Positions 54,190 through 63,051 are shown, numbered from the stretch's first letter. The stretch: 64,000 nucleotides of DNA from Bacillota bacterium (GCA_023406895.1 JAEXTV010000021.1:124001-188000); one strand, 5' to 3'. Numbers and translations: made by a program. The notes: generated by a model from the letters alone, not told the origin.

Positions 54190-55364
54190 CTTATGCGGCG
54201 CTTGTGAAGGCATTTATCAGTATCTATGGCGGTTCTGACGAAGGCATACGAATATTTGAAGCGCCGGGGCGGATTAACCTGATCGGTGAACACATCGATT
54301 ATAATGGCGGGCATGTGTTTCCCGCTGCGCTGGACTTGAAAAATATCATCATTGCCCGACCAAACGGCGAAAACGTGATCAATATGGCGGCCACAGATTT
54401 ACCGGACCGTCTGTCTGCCGAGCTTAACCGCTTGGCGAACTACAGGCATTTGAAATGGGGCAGCTATCAGTGCGGAGTTGCATATATGCTAATAAAAAGC
54501 GGTTTTCCGCTTATCGGATGTGACCTTTTGTATCATGGCACTGTGCCGTACGGTGCGGGGCTTTCGTCGTCTGCGTCCATCGAGCTGGCCACCGCAATCT
54601 GCCTCGCGAAACTCGGCGGGACCGAACAGCTTGTGCCTGAAGAATTGGCTGTTTTGTGTCAAAAAGCCGAAAATGACTATGTGGGAGTGAATTGCGGCAT
54701 TATGGATCAGTTCATATCCGCCGTGGGCAAAAAGGATCACGCGATATTTTTAAACTGCAGCACGCTCGATTATCAGTATGTGCCGCTGGAGCTCGGTGCT
54801 TATACCATCGTGATTACGAATACTAACGCGCCGCATAAGCTCACGGAATCGCAGTACAACCAACGACGCAGCGAATGTGAGCAGGCGCTTGCGGTGATTA
54901 ACGCAAACGGAGGAAACTATCAAAATCTGTGCGAAGTCAGTATGGATGAATTGGTGAGATACAAAAAGATGTTCAACGACGATATTCTTTTCCGGCGCGC
55001 AAGGCATTGTGTAACGGAAGAAAAAAGAACATTATTATCCTTGCTATCACTCAAAGAAAAAGATATCATAACTTTCGGAGCGCTGCTTAATCAGGCCAAT
55101 ATCTCAATCAGGGATGATTACGAAGCGACGGGCCCCGAACTGGACGCGGTATTTGATATCGCAACGGGAATTGAAGGGGTGATCGGGTCGCGCATGACAG
55201 GCGGCGGCTTTGGCGGATGCAATATCAGCATTGTTAGAGTAGAAAAAGCAGAAGAATTCAAACAGATCATGACAGAAAAGTATACAGAGAAAATTGGGTA
55301 TCAACCGGCGTTCTATCAGTCGAATGCCGGAAATGGGGCAACGGAGGTCACATCATGGCGGTAA
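54186..55364 (+). CDS. galK: galactokinase
   Basis: A 392-residue GHMP kinase: APGRINLIGEHIDYNGGHVFP (galactokinase signature), GTVPYGAGLSSSASIELATA (ATP loop), GIMDQFISAVGKKDHA (catalytic Asp region) and GSRMTGGGFGGCNISIV. Phosphorylates galactose. The start overlaps the galT stop by 4 bases, and its end overlaps galE by 10. Confidence 0.95.
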   Translation: MTYAALVKAFISIYGGSDEGIRIFEAPGRINLIGEHIDYNGGHVFPAALDLKNIIIARPNGENVINMAATDLPDRLSAELNRLANYRHLKWGSYQCGVAYMLIKSGFPLIGCDLLYHGTVPYGAGLSSSASIELATAICLAKLGGTEQLVPEELAVLCQKAENDYVGVNCGIMDQFISAVGKKDHAIFLNCSTLDYQYVPLELGAYTIVITNTNAPHKLTESQYNQRRSECEQALAVINANGGNYQNLCEVSMDELVRYKKMFNDDILFRRARHCVTEEKRTLLSLLSLKEKDIITFGALLNQANISIRDDYEATGPELDAVFDIATGIEGVIGSRMTGGGFGGCNISIVRVEKAEEFKQIMTEKYTEKIGYQPAFYQSNAGNGATEVTSWR

Positions 55365-56341
55365 TGGTTGCGGGCGGCGCGGGATACATCGGCAGTCACA
55401 CAGTGGCGGAACTGCTGCAAAGAGGGCAGGAGGTTGTTGTGGTTGACAGCCTCATTAAGGGGCATAAAGAAGCCGTTCTCGGCGGAAAGCTTTATATCGG
55501 TGATATCCGTGACGAAGCGTTTATGGACAGTGTTTTTGCGAAAAACGATATTGATTCGGTGATTCATTTTGCGGCGGATATCGAAGTGGGTCTCAGCATG
55601 AAAGATCCGTTGGTTTTTTACAGGAACAATGTGTATACGGTTATCTGCATGCTGGAGCAAATGAAAAAGCATGGCGTCAAAAATATCGTCTTCTCTTCCA
55701 CGGCTGCGGTATACGGTTATCCGAAAGATGTGCCGATAAAGGAAGACAGCGAGAAAAACCCTGTTAATCCATACGGCGATACCAAGTTGGCGGTGGAGAA
55801 AATGCTCCGATGGTGCGATGAGGCCTATGGCATCAAATGGGCGGCGCCGCGATATTTTAACGCGGCGGGCGCGCACGAATCCGGCATGATCGGTGAAGAC
55901 CATGACCCCGAAACGCATGTGACCCCCATCATTCTGCAGGCTGCTATGGGAAAACGGGAATGCATGAAGGTTTTCGGGGACGATTATGACACGCCGGATG
56001 GAACCTGCATACGTGACTACGTCCATGTGACAGATCTTGCCGATGCGCATATTCTTGCCCTTGATTACTTAAAAAGAGGCGGAGAATCCGTCAGCTTTAA
56101 TCTCGGAAGCGGTACCGGTTATACCGTGATGGAACTGATCAATAAAGTCAAAGAGGTCACAGGCACCAATTTCAAGGTCGAGTTTTCACCCAGACGCGAG
56201 GGGGACCCTGCCAAGCTTGTGGCTGATTCGGGTAAAGCAAGGCGGCTGCTCGGATGGAACCCGAAAAATGAAGATTTGGGTGTCATCATTGCATCGGCAT
56301 GGAAATGGCATTCCGGCCATCCGAATGGCTTTCGAAAATAA
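55355..56341 (+). CDS. galE: UDP-glucose 4-epimerase
   Basis: A 328-residue short-chain dehydrogenase-type epimerase: VAGGAGYIGSHTVAELL (NAD motif), VIHFAADIEVG, SSTAAVYG with the catalytic Ser, NPYGDTKLAVEKML with an FGDTK/YxxxK arrangement in which Tyr and Lys are kept, and RYFNAAGAHESG. Completes the Leloir pathway. GGAGG precedes the ATG inside galK. Confidence 0.94.
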   Translation: MAVMVAGGAGYIGSHTVAELLQRGQEVVVVDSLIKGHKEAVLGGKLYIGDIRDEAFMDSVFAKNDIDSVIHFAADIEVGLSMKDPLVFYRNNVYTVICMLEQMKKHGVKNIVFSSTAAVYGYPKDVPIKEDSEKNPVNPYGDTKLAVEKMLRWCDEAYGIKWAAPRYFNAAGAHESGMIGEDHDPETHVTPIILQAAMGKRECMKVFGDDYDTPDGTCIRDYVHVTDLADAHILALDYLKRGGESVSFNLGSGTGYTVMELINKVKEVTGTNFKVEFSPRREGDPAKLVADSGKARRLLGWNPKNEDLGVIIASAWKWHSGHPNGFRK

Positions 56342-56540
56342 ACAAAGCGTGTAAGAAGTTATTCATACGACGCTGATCGAAAGGCTGGCCGAGCTTTCGA
56401 GTCAGCAGTGCTTGGCGATCACTTGGAAAACGATCCTGAGACGAGCTTAAATCGCGCAGATTCAAGTGTTCGCCGACGTCACCCGATTAAACTGCGGACA
56501 GATGATTTTCTGACTGCCAACGCATAACGCAGCGTGATGT

Positions 56541-56586
56541 AAGCGGATGAGGCTTTTTAATAGCTTATCATCCGCTTTATTGTTTT
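56541..56586 (+). terminator. probable terminator of the gal operon
   Basis: Ten-base perfect stem AAGCGGATGA/TCATCCGCTT with a 17-base loop, followed by TATTGTTTT. It lies about 200 bases after galE. Confidence 0.6.
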
Positions 56587-56688
56587 CCCCTCGCATCTAT
56601 GTTAGACCAAAAGAGTTCATTTGTTGATAAGATGTTGAGCCTTATTTATAACGTATCAAAGCTCACGGTGTCAAAAAACCTCTTGCCG

Positions 56689-56773
56689 CGGCCCTATCTG
56701 ACGACAACCTTATTAAGGTGGATTGAGGGCTGTCACCGATAGGTGAATGGGGTAGAAACAATGGCTTAAAATC
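56689..56773 (+). repeat. dispersed intergenic repeat, copy 3
   Basis: It contains GCTGTCACCGATAGGTGA in the same form as the copy near 6980, then ATGGGGTAGAAACAATGGCTTAAAA, and it aligns over its whole length with the inverted copy near 49390. Confidence 0.65.
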
Positions 56774-56906
56774 GGGCATTCCACCAGTACTTTTGCCACC
56801 ATCTGGCCCATCCATTCAGGATAGTCATCTGACGAACCCGAAGAGATGAACCGACTCTATAGGCTTATCGATAGTCTGAGCATTGCTTATGACAAAGCGA
56901 GGCTTA

Positions 56907-57143
56907 TCAGCCCTTCACCGAACTCTTTTTTTCCTGCTTTGATGGGTTTTGGTTATTCTGTGCGTTATAAGCGTTTTGCTGAGGCATAGAATAAATATCA
57001 CCGTAATTCTCTGCTTCGACTTCGGTAAGCGGCGGGGTTGGTACCATCCCTGTACAATCCGTTTGGGATGCGACATCAAGCGAGGAATAACTGTCTTCAA
57101 AGCTGCCTTCCTGCTTCTTGAAAACTTCGGGAAATCTTTTCAC
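56907..57143 (-). CDS. small Clostridia protein of unknown function
   Basis: A 78-residue hydrophilic protein. The middle segment ASQTDCTGMVPTPPLTEVEA, then ENYGDIYSMP, looks like a conserved motif that I associate loosely with short clostridial proteins having a (D/E)CTG(L/M)xP core. The tail is Asn/Gln/Lys-rich. GTG start 8 bases after AGGAGA. No function can be given. Confidence 0.6.
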   Translation of the reverse strand: MKRFPEVFKKQEGSFEDSYSSLDVASQTDCTGMVPTPPLTEVEAENYGDIYSMPQQNAYNAQNNQNPSKQEKKSSVKG

Positions 57144-57413
57144 AACTTATTCTCCTGTTGTTTTTTGCTTATTGTTCCCACCGCGATACGTTCTCATCCA
57201 AACTCGAATGAAAATCGCATCTATCTTTTTGCAGTAAGATTTTTTACGAATGGCTTTGCGAACACTCACATACTCGCGAAATGATGCAACCAAAATGAAC
57301 AAGTTTGCTTTATATGCAGCAAAGAGATCGTTATCATAGAAATCATGCCATATATTTAAATGAATAGAATGTCTAACAAGCGGGTAGCCTATCAAAAAAA
57401 GGATGCTGATCAA

Positions 57414-58433
57414 ATGAGAAACGACGAAAACCGGGGCAGAAGTAAAGCTTTGAAAACATTAATCATCATATTCTGTGTGCTGCTTCTGCTGCTTATTGGC
57501 TTCGGCGTGTATATATGGTTAAACTATCAAAAGATAACTGGTGATTTGGGTTTTGATCCGGATCACGTAGTAGAAGAAAGCAGCGAAGAGACTGGCAACT
57601 ACCCGGAAGTGACATACAGCGGCGGCGATGTATCAGAGGTGACAAAATCCGAAAATGTAACAGATATATTATTAATTGGTATTGATAATAGAGACCCTTC
57701 CAAATTTACAGGGCTTTCTGATGTAATTATGTTTTTAAGGATCGATGAAAAGAAAGGGTCTTTAAAGCTCGCATCCGTCATGAGAGATACGCTTGTTCCA
57801 ATAGAAGGACACAAATACAACAAAATCAACACGGCTTTTAATTATGGTGGTATAGATCTTACTAAAAAGACTCTAAAATCAAGCCTGGGCTTGTCTCCTG
57901 ATTATTATGTGGTCATTAATTTTTACGGAATGGAAGATTTAATCGATGCGCTTGGCGGCGTCGATATCAAATTGAGCAACGAAGAGGTGCTGCACATGAA
58001 CGGGTCTATTCAGGAAATCAACGAAATTGATCCGGACCACAAAACGCCTCTCGTAAAGGGAGCCGGCGTTCGGCACTTGACTGGCAGACAGGCTGTTGCT
58101 TATATGAGAATCAGAAAAGTCGGAACCGATACGCAAAGAATTGAGCGCCAGCAAAATGTGATTTCCGAGCTCTTTTCCCAGGCAAAAAGTTTAGGATTGG
58201 GTCAGCTGCCGGGGCTCATATCCGCTCTGTCAAGCTGTGTTCGTACGGATATCAAACCGGCTGATAAGATGCTTGATATCGCAACATCCGTTATTGGGCT
58301 TGATGTCAAGGAGATTAAAACGTACCGGTATCCCGATGAGTATGAATTCGGGTCGTACAAGTCAATGGATATTGTACAGCCAAAGGATTTTGATAAGGAA
58401 ATTGATAAGCTGCATGATTTTCTTAACAAGTAA
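57414..58433 (+). CDS. LytR-CpsA-Psr (LCP) family protein
   Basis: A 339-residue protein with a cytoplasmic Lys/Arg-rich N-terminus and one membrane anchor (LIIIFCVLLLLLIGFGVYIW). An LCP catalytic domain follows: ILLIGIDNRDPSKFTG, SDVIMFLRIDEKKGS, SVMRDTLVPIEGHKYNKINTAFNYGG and AYMRIRKVGTDTQRIERQQ. LCP proteins move glycopolymers from undecaprenyl phosphate to peptidoglycan. AAAGGA lies about 10 bases before this ATG; an in-frame ATG 18 codons upstream lacks such a site and is the alternative. Confidence 0.9.
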   Translation: MRNDENRGRSKALKTLIIIFCVLLLLLIGFGVYIWLNYQKITGDLGFDPDHVVEESSEETGNYPEVTYSGGDVSEVTKSENVTDILLIGIDNRDPSKFTGLSDVIMFLRIDEKKGSLKLASVMRDTLVPIEGHKYNKINTAFNYGGIDLTKKTLKSSLGLSPDYYVVINFYGMEDLIDALGGVDIKLSNEEVLHMNGSIQEINEIDPDHKTPLVKGAGVRHLTGRQAVAYMRIRKVGTDTQRIERQQNVISELFSQAKSLGLGQLPGLISALSSCVRTDIKPADKMLDIATSVIGLDVKEIKTYRYPDEYEFGSYKSMDIVQPKDFDKEIDKLHDFLNK

Positions 58434-58489
58434 AACTGTCTGTATGCCATATAAGCAGCTGTGAACTCTATTAAAGAAAGGGAAGATAT

Positions 58490-58518
58490 CAGGCGACAGA
58501 GCAGCCATGCCTGTTTTT
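58490..58518 (+). terminator. probable rho-independent terminator
   Basis: CAGGC/GCCTG stem with a large loop, followed by TTTTT, about 60 bases after the LCP gene. Confidence 0.5.
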
Positions 58519-58643
58519 GTATGTGAAAAAAGAATGAACTTTTTAGCTTATTCATAATTGCGGGTTGAAGCGATAGCGCAAAATGTGATATAACAAAGTC
58601 GGTAAAATGTTTTGATAGAAAATACGCATTAAGGACATCCACC

Positions 58644-59069
58644 ATGAACATACTCTTTCTGTTAAAACCGAAAAGCGATATTGTTTACATATACGACCAC
58701 TATACCTTGCGGCAGGCACTCGAAAAAATGAAACGCCATCGTTATGCGGCCATCCCCGTTATTGACAAAGACGGAAGTTACGCCGGCACTTTGAGTGAAG
58801 GCGATTTATTATGGGCGATCTTATCAAAGGAAGCGTGTGATGCCCATCATACAGAACAGCTCTATGTAAGAGATATTTTAAAAGGCCGGCAGAATGCCCC
58901 GGTCAACGTCAACGCCGAACTAGACGATCTTCTGTTAATGGCCATGAATCAAAATTTCATTCCTGTTACCGATGACAGAAGCCTGTTTATCGGAATCGTG
59001 ACAAGAAGAGATATTCTTCAATATTATTATGACAGAATCCATCATGAATCAGGTTCTGTAATGCGATAA
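58644..59069 (+). CDS. CBS domain protein
   Basis: A 141-residue protein made of two CBS motifs: LRQALEKMKRHRYAAIPVIDKDGSYAGTLSEGD (about residues 23-55) and LDDLLLMAMNQNFIPVTDD with FIGIVTRRDIL (about 92-128). Stand-alone CBS pairs bind adenosyl nucleotides and act as sensors. No partner domain is attached and the neighbours give no hint. Confidence 0.85.
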   Translation: MNILFLLKPKSDIVYIYDHYTLRQALEKMKRHRYAAIPVIDKDGSYAGTLSEGDLLWAILSKEACDAHHTEQLYVRDILKGRQNAPVNVNAELDDLLLMAMNQNFIPVTDDRSLFIGIVTRRDILQYYYDRIHHESGSVMR

Positions 59070-59118
59070 TTAATTAATTAGTTTATTAGTTTGTCACATA
59101 AAATTTTTGACTTTTCAT

Positions 59119-59125
59119 CATACTA
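59119..59125 (+). promoter_or_regulatory. candidate sigma-G -10 element of tlp
   Basis: CATACTA equals the sigma-G -10 consensus and lies about 30 bases before the start codon. CACATA, 18 bases upstream, is a weak -35. The same heptamer precedes the SASP gene near 62840. Confidence 0.45.
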
Positions 59126-59155
59126 TTTGAGAAGTAATAAAAAGGAGCCAGTTTG

Positions 59156-59380
59156 ATGAGGAGACATAATAACAAGCCCAAACCCGATAACCGTGCGGAC
59201 AATGCCGAACGAATTCAGGAGAACATCAACCATACGATACAAAACATGGAAGCTGCTGATGAAATGATTGCCGAAACGCCTGATATGAAAATGAAAAAAA
59301 CATTAGAGGAAAAAAACGAGAGAAGACGGGCAGCACTTGGCGGAATGCGAAACGAAATGCGGGATGAAAAGAAAAGATAA
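59156..59380 (+). CDS. tlp: small acid-soluble spore protein Tlp
   Basis: A 74-residue charged helical protein: KPDNRADNAERIQENINHTI, NMEAADEMIAETP, LEEKNERRRAALGGMRNEM match the Tlp family of minor spore-core proteins made in the forespore. AAAGGAG lies 8 bases before the ATG; an adjacent upstream TTG is closer than usual. A terminator follows. Confidence 0.88.
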   Translation: MRRHNNKPKPDNRADNAERIQENINHTIQNMEAADEMIAETPDMKMKKTLEEKNERRRAALGGMRNEMRDEKKR

Positions 59381-59383
59381 TTT

Positions 59384-59411
59384 AAAACAGCTTAATCGGC
59401 TGTTTTTTTAT
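59384..59411 (+). terminator. rho-independent terminator of tlp
   Basis: Stem AAACAGC/GCTGTTT with a short loop, followed by a T run. Confidence 0.8.
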
Positions 59412-59484
59412 TTTGTTAAGCGGAGGTTAAGTCACAAAGCTTACAATCGACTTAAGCAAAAGTCTATAATGATGGAGTTTCATT

Positions 59485-59859
59485 ATGACCAAAGTCTTAA
59501 TCGTTGATGATGCGGCGTTTATGAGAATGCAATTAAAAAGAATACTTGAAAGAAACGATTTTGACGTCGTTGGAGAAGCAGATAACGGACTTAGAGCTCT
59601 GGAATTGATTCGTTGCCTGAAGCCGGATGTCATCACTCTTGATATTACCATGCCTCAAATGAATGGAATTGAGTGCCTTGAGGAGATCAACAAGCTGGAC
59701 GAAATACCTAATGTGATAATGATATCTGCAATGGGACAGCAATCCTTTGTGATAGACGCTATAGAAAAGGGTGCGAAAGGGTTTATCATCAAGCCGTTTA
59801 AAGAATCTGATGTGTTGTCTCAGCTCAATAGAATGAAAAGCGGTTACTGCCCGATCTAG
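59485..59859 (+). CDS. CheY-like single-domain response regulator
   Basis: A 124-residue receiver: VLIVDDAAFMRMQLKRIL (acidic pocket DD), PDVITLDITMPQMNGIECL (phosphorylated Asp), VIMISAMGQQ (Ser switch) and KGFIIKPFKESDV (Lys). The sequence is close to chemotaxis CheY, but no flagellar or che genes are in view. GGAG lies 8 bases before the ATG. Single-gene unit with its own terminator. Confidence 0.9.
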   Translation: MTKVLIVDDAAFMRMQLKRILERNDFDVVGEADNGLRALELIRCLKPDVITLDITMPQMNGIECLEEINKLDEIPNVIMISAMGQQSFVIDAIEKGAKGFIIKPFKESDVLSQLNRMKSGYCPI

Positions 59860-59895
59860 GCAGTATTCAATAACTTCCTAAATAACCATTATTAT

Positions 59896-59926
59896 TTAAA
59901 GGGCTTTCAAAGCCCCCTTTTTTTGT
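59896..59926 (+). terminator. rho-independent terminator of the CheY-like gene
   Basis: Stem AAAGGGCTT/AAGCCCCCTTT type hairpin followed by seven T residues. Confidence 0.75.
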
Positions 59927-60004
59927 TAACAGCTTATGCTAATGTGACGCTGTGATAGTGACGATAAAAAATATATAACAACAATGAAGGCAGGAGCTTT
60001 GGAA

Positions 60005-61042
60005 TTGACTGAAAATCAAAGCGAAATTGAATTTAGACCGAGGATTATGATTGTTGATGATAATCCTTCAAACATTTCACTGCTGACCCGTATTTTGAAT
60101 CTGCATGGCTATACGAATATTTTGCCGATTACGGATTCGGGAGAAGTGATTGATCAATTTAAGAAATGGCAGCCTGATATTATTCTGCTTGATCTATTAA
60201 TGCCGCGTTTTAACGGACTTGATATCCTTGATCAGATAAACAGCATTAAAAACAAGCAATACTTGCCTGTTATCATGATCACAGCGGATGACAGCATGGA
60301 TAACCGCGTCAAAGCTCTGAAAATGGGCGCCAATGACTATATCAGCAAGCCGTTTAATCCGCAGGAACTCATTGCCCGCATAGAGAATTTGATCATCATG
60401 AAAAAATCTATGGATCAGGCTTTGGCAACGGAGACTGCTTTTTTGCAGGCACAGATCAAGCCGCATTTTCTATTCAATACCCTTAACACAATTTCTTCAT
60501 TTTGCGATACGGATCCGGAGCGGGCAAGCTGTTTGATAGATGATTTTGCGCGGTATCTGAGACAAAGCTTTGATTTCAAAAGCACTGATCTTTCGGTGCC
60601 CGTAGAACGGGAAATGCAGCTTGTCAATTCGTTTGTTGAAATTCAAAAGGCGAGGTTCACAGACAGAATACATTATGAGGTCTCAAATGATTCGACACAG
60701 CATTTTTATCTGCCGCCGCTTTGCATTCAGCCGCTTGTTGAAAACGCCATACTCCATGGCTTGAAGAGAAATGAAACGATATCGGTTGCACTTAGAATTA
60801 TTGAAAATTGTGACGGCATTGTGATAACCGTTGAAGACGACGGCCCCGGAATCCCGAAGGATAAACTGGACGATATTTTATTAAAATCCGACAAGAAGGG
60901 GATTGGTTTATGGAATATTGATACCAGGCTAAAAAAATTCTTCGGCACCGGGCTCAGCGTTTTCAGCAGACAAGGAACGGGCACAAAAATTTCATTCAGA
61001 ATACCGAAGGAGCATTTGCATGAAACGGGCAATTATCGTTGA
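60005..61042 (+). CDS. receiver-histidine kinase protein (REC followed by HisKA_LytS-type kinase)
   Basis: About 345 residues in unusual order. An N-terminal receiver (IMIVDDNPSNISLLTRIL, PDIILLDLLMPRFNGLDIL, MGANDYISKPFNPQEL) is followed by a LytS/YehU-type kinase: QAQIKPHFLFNTLNTISSF with the phosphorylatable His, and an ATPase domain with LPPLCIQPLVENAILHGLK, VEDDGPGIPKDKL and KGIGLWNIDTRLKKFFG. There are no membrane segments, so the input is cytoplasmic or from a partner. The TTG is placed 8 bases after AGGAG; an ATG seven codons upstream overlaps that site. The stop overlaps the next gene. Confidence 0.85.
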   Translation: MTENQSEIEFRPRIMIVDDNPSNISLLTRILNLHGYTNILPITDSGEVIDQFKKWQPDIILLDLLMPRFNGLDILDQINSIKNKQYLPVIMITADDSMDNRVKALKMGANDYISKPFNPQELIARIENLIIMKKSMDQALATETAFLQAQIKPHFLFNTLNTISSFCDTDPERASCLIDDFARYLRQSFDFKSTDLSVPVEREMQLVNSFVEIQKARFTDRIHYEVSNDSTQHFYLPPLCIQPLVENAILHGLKRNETISVALRIIENCDGIVITVEDDGPGIPKDKLDDILLKSDKKGIGLWNIDTRLKKFFGTGLSVFSRQGTGTKISFRIPKEHLHETGNYR

Positions 61043-62114
61043 TGACGAACCGGCAGCCATTGGAAAGCTGGAGAAAATGCTCAAAGAAACAGGGGAGATA
61101 GATATATGCGGGACTTTTGTTGATCCGGCGGCTGCATTGGACTTTATCCAAAAAAATCAAGCCGATATCGCTTTTTTAGATATTGAGATGCCAAAAATCA
61201 GCGGCATTGAGCTGGCAGACAGACTGATGGATATTCAAAGCCATATCAACATAGTCTTTGTTACCGCATACAGTGAATACGCCGTCGAGGCTTTCCGATG
61301 CCATGCACTGGATTATTTATTAAAGCCTGTGGAAAAAGAAAGACTTCAAATGTCTGTCAGCCGACTATCCCGCATACCCGCTATATCCGAAACATTGCCT
61401 CAAAAAGTTGTCGTGAACTGCTTCGGACGTCTGATTGTCACCATTGACGGGCAGATGCTGAAGTTTCGCACCTCAAAAGCGGAAGAGCTATTTGCATATC
61501 TGGTTGACAACAATGGGCAGCCGATACACAGAAACCACATCATGGATGCCTTCTGGAATGATTACGACGGTGACCGGGCGCTTATTTTATTCAATACAAC
61601 GCTGCATTATTTAAAAAAAGCGTTTATGCAATATGGATTCAAACTGAATGTCATCCATCATCGCGGTTCCTATTCACTCGATATGGCCGGTATTGAGTGT
61701 GATGCCGTTCTCTTTGAGAGTTATGCAGCAAAACTGAAAAGCATCACAGCGGATAATGCCTCAGAATGCGAAAATACGCTTGCGCTGTATACAGACGCCT
61801 ATTTGGCACAGAATGATTATGCATGGGCTTATCAAAAAAGATTGGATACTCGCAATCAATTTATTCAGATGACGTTGATGCTGGCTAAATACCATATAGA
61901 AAACGGGAACAGTCAAAAAGCCGTCGGCATTCTTAAGGATGGCGTAAAATTTGCACCGCTGGATAAAGGCATCAATCTGATGCTCTTAAAGATTTTTAAA
62001 GCGAAAAACGACTTTGTATCCGTGACAAATTACTTTCAGCTTTATAAAGACCGTCTTGAAACAGAACTTGGGCTGGACCCGGATAAGGTTTTCGTTAACC
62101 TGTTGAAGAATTAG
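61020..62114 (+). CDS. response regulator with SARP-type (trHTH and BTAD) output
   Basis: A 364-residue protein. Residues 1-120 are a receiver (AIIVDDEPAAIGKLEKML, ADIAFLDIEMPKISGIEL, HALDYLLKPVEKERL). Residues about 128-225 form an OmpR-like winged helix of the SARP kind (CFGRLIVTIDGQMLKFRTSKAEELFAYL; then NTTLHYLKKAF). The rest is a bacterial transcriptional activator domain of tetratricopeptide-like helices (LALYTDAYLAQNDYAWAYQKR; RLETELGLDPDK). It overlaps the kinase gene and is its obvious partner. Targets are unknown. Confidence 0.87.
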   Translation: MKRAIIVDDEPAAIGKLEKMLKETGEIDICGTFVDPAAALDFIQKNQADIAFLDIEMPKISGIELADRLMDIQSHINIVFVTAYSEYAVEAFRCHALDYLLKPVEKERLQMSVSRLSRIPAISETLPQKVVVNCFGRLIVTIDGQMLKFRTSKAEELFAYLVDNNGQPIHRNHIMDAFWNDYDGDRALILFNTTLHYLKKAFMQYGFKLNVIHHRGSYSLDMAGIECDAVLFESYAAKLKSITADNASECENTLALYTDAYLAQNDYAWAYQKRLDTRNQFIQMTLMLAKYHIENGNSQKAVGILKDGVKFAPLDKGINLMLLKIFKAKNDFVSVTNYFQLYKDRLETELGLDPDKVFVNLLKN

Positions 62115-62188
62115 CGGCATCAGGTCAGTAATTAAAATCGGGTTATATTTTAATCAAAAAATAATGATAATAACATAGAGAGGTACTT

Positions 62189-62737
62189 ATGAATTCTTTG
62201 TTATTTATCATAATTTTTATTGCATTTTCTTTGGCGGAAATTTGGATTGTGATTCGCTTTGCCTTGATGAAGAATCAACTTTATCTTCAAGCAGTCCTGA
62301 CAATGTTCATACTGCTCTTTGTGTATATTTTGTCTGATCTTATTTTCGATATCGGCGTACCGAAACTCATATTGCTGTCTGTGATGGTATCGATTTTTAT
62401 ACAGTCTTTTTTTGGGTATTATATGGATCTGTTCATGCGTTCAAAGGTTTTTGACCGTTATCTTCACGCCTTTGGAACGTTCTCTTTTGCGCTCTTCTTT
62501 TATTCACTTTTGAATATCATTTTAAGCCCGTCTGAGAGTCCAAAGATATTTGTTTCAATTTTCGTGTTTACGCTGGGAATAACGGTCGGCGTCATTTTTG
62601 AAATCATAGAGTTCGTGTTGGATAAAATAAAACATACAAAAATGCAGAAAAATCTAAAGGATACGGATTTTGATATGATTTTCGATATTATCGGATCGCT
62701 TTTTGCCGCAGCGGCTGCATACCTTTTTATAACTTGA
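62189..62737 (+). CDS. membrane protein of unknown function
   Basis: A 182-residue protein with about five or six hydrophobic segments, for example residues 3-20, 30-48, 55-75, 90-108, 118-138 and 165-181. The segment LGITVGVIFEIIEFVLDKI and the aspartate motif DTDFDMIFDIIGSLFAA suggest a DUF2238-like (YjdF) fold, as a guess. GAGAGG precedes the ATG. It lies 75 bases after the response regulator gene and may be a target or partner. Confidence 0.65.
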   Translation: MNSLLFIIIFIAFSLAEIWIVIRFALMKNQLYLQAVLTMFILLFVYILSDLIFDIGVPKLILLSVMVSIFIQSFFGYYMDLFMRSKVFDRYLHAFGTFSFALFFYSLLNIILSPSESPKIFVSIFVFTLGITVGVIFEIIEFVLDKIKHTKMQKNLKDTDFDMIFDIIGSLFAAAAAYLFIT

Positions 62738-62835
62738 AACGGTTGCGTCCGCCGAAGACGATCGGACATTACGGAATTGAAGAGATGGTTGCTCGTTAAA
62801 AGACATTCCGATGATCTTTATCAGACGAAGCTGGG

Positions 62836-62842
62836 CATACTA
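62836..62842 (+). promoter_or_regulatory. candidate sigma-G -10 element of the SASP gene
   Basis: CATACTA equals the sigma-G -10 consensus; TGATCT lies 18 bases upstream as a possible -35. It fits forespore expression of the SASP gene that starts 45 bases downstream. Confidence 0.5.
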
Positions 62843-62886
62843 ATGTGAGCGGCATATAGCCGCGAAAATGAATAGGAGGTAAGACA

Positions 62887-63051
62887 ATGTCTAGACACAA
62901 GGTGATGTCAGAAGGCCTTAAACAAGATATTGCAAAACGTCTTGGCGTTGAGGATATAGTTGCCAGTGAAGGATGGGGCGGCGTATCTTCGAGAAATTGT
63001 GGTAATATTGTTCGCGAGGCGATCGAGATGGCCGAGAGGTCACGGACATAA
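62887..63051 (+). CDS. small acid-soluble spore protein, alpha/beta type
   Basis: A 54-residue protein read directly from the DNA: MSRHKVMSEGLKQDIAKRLG, then VEDIVASEGWGGVSSRNCGN, then IVREAIEMAERSRT. KQDIAKRLGV, GWGGVSSRNCG and IVREAIEMAE match the alpha/beta SASP family, which coats and protects spore DNA. The GPR protease site is normally T(E/D)xASEFG-like near the N-terminus and is not clearly seen, as in some short clostridial members. GGAGG lies 8 bases before the ATG; a terminator follows. Confidence 0.88.
   Translation: MSRHKVMSEGLKQDIAKRLGVEDIVASEGWGGVSSRNCGNIVREAIEMAERSRT

Larger units (their letters stand above)
56342..56906. other. intergenic stretch after the gal operon
   Basis: About 565 bases without a gene. 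It holds a terminator-like hairpin near 56560 and a copy of the dispersed repeat near 56730. Confidence 0.45.
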
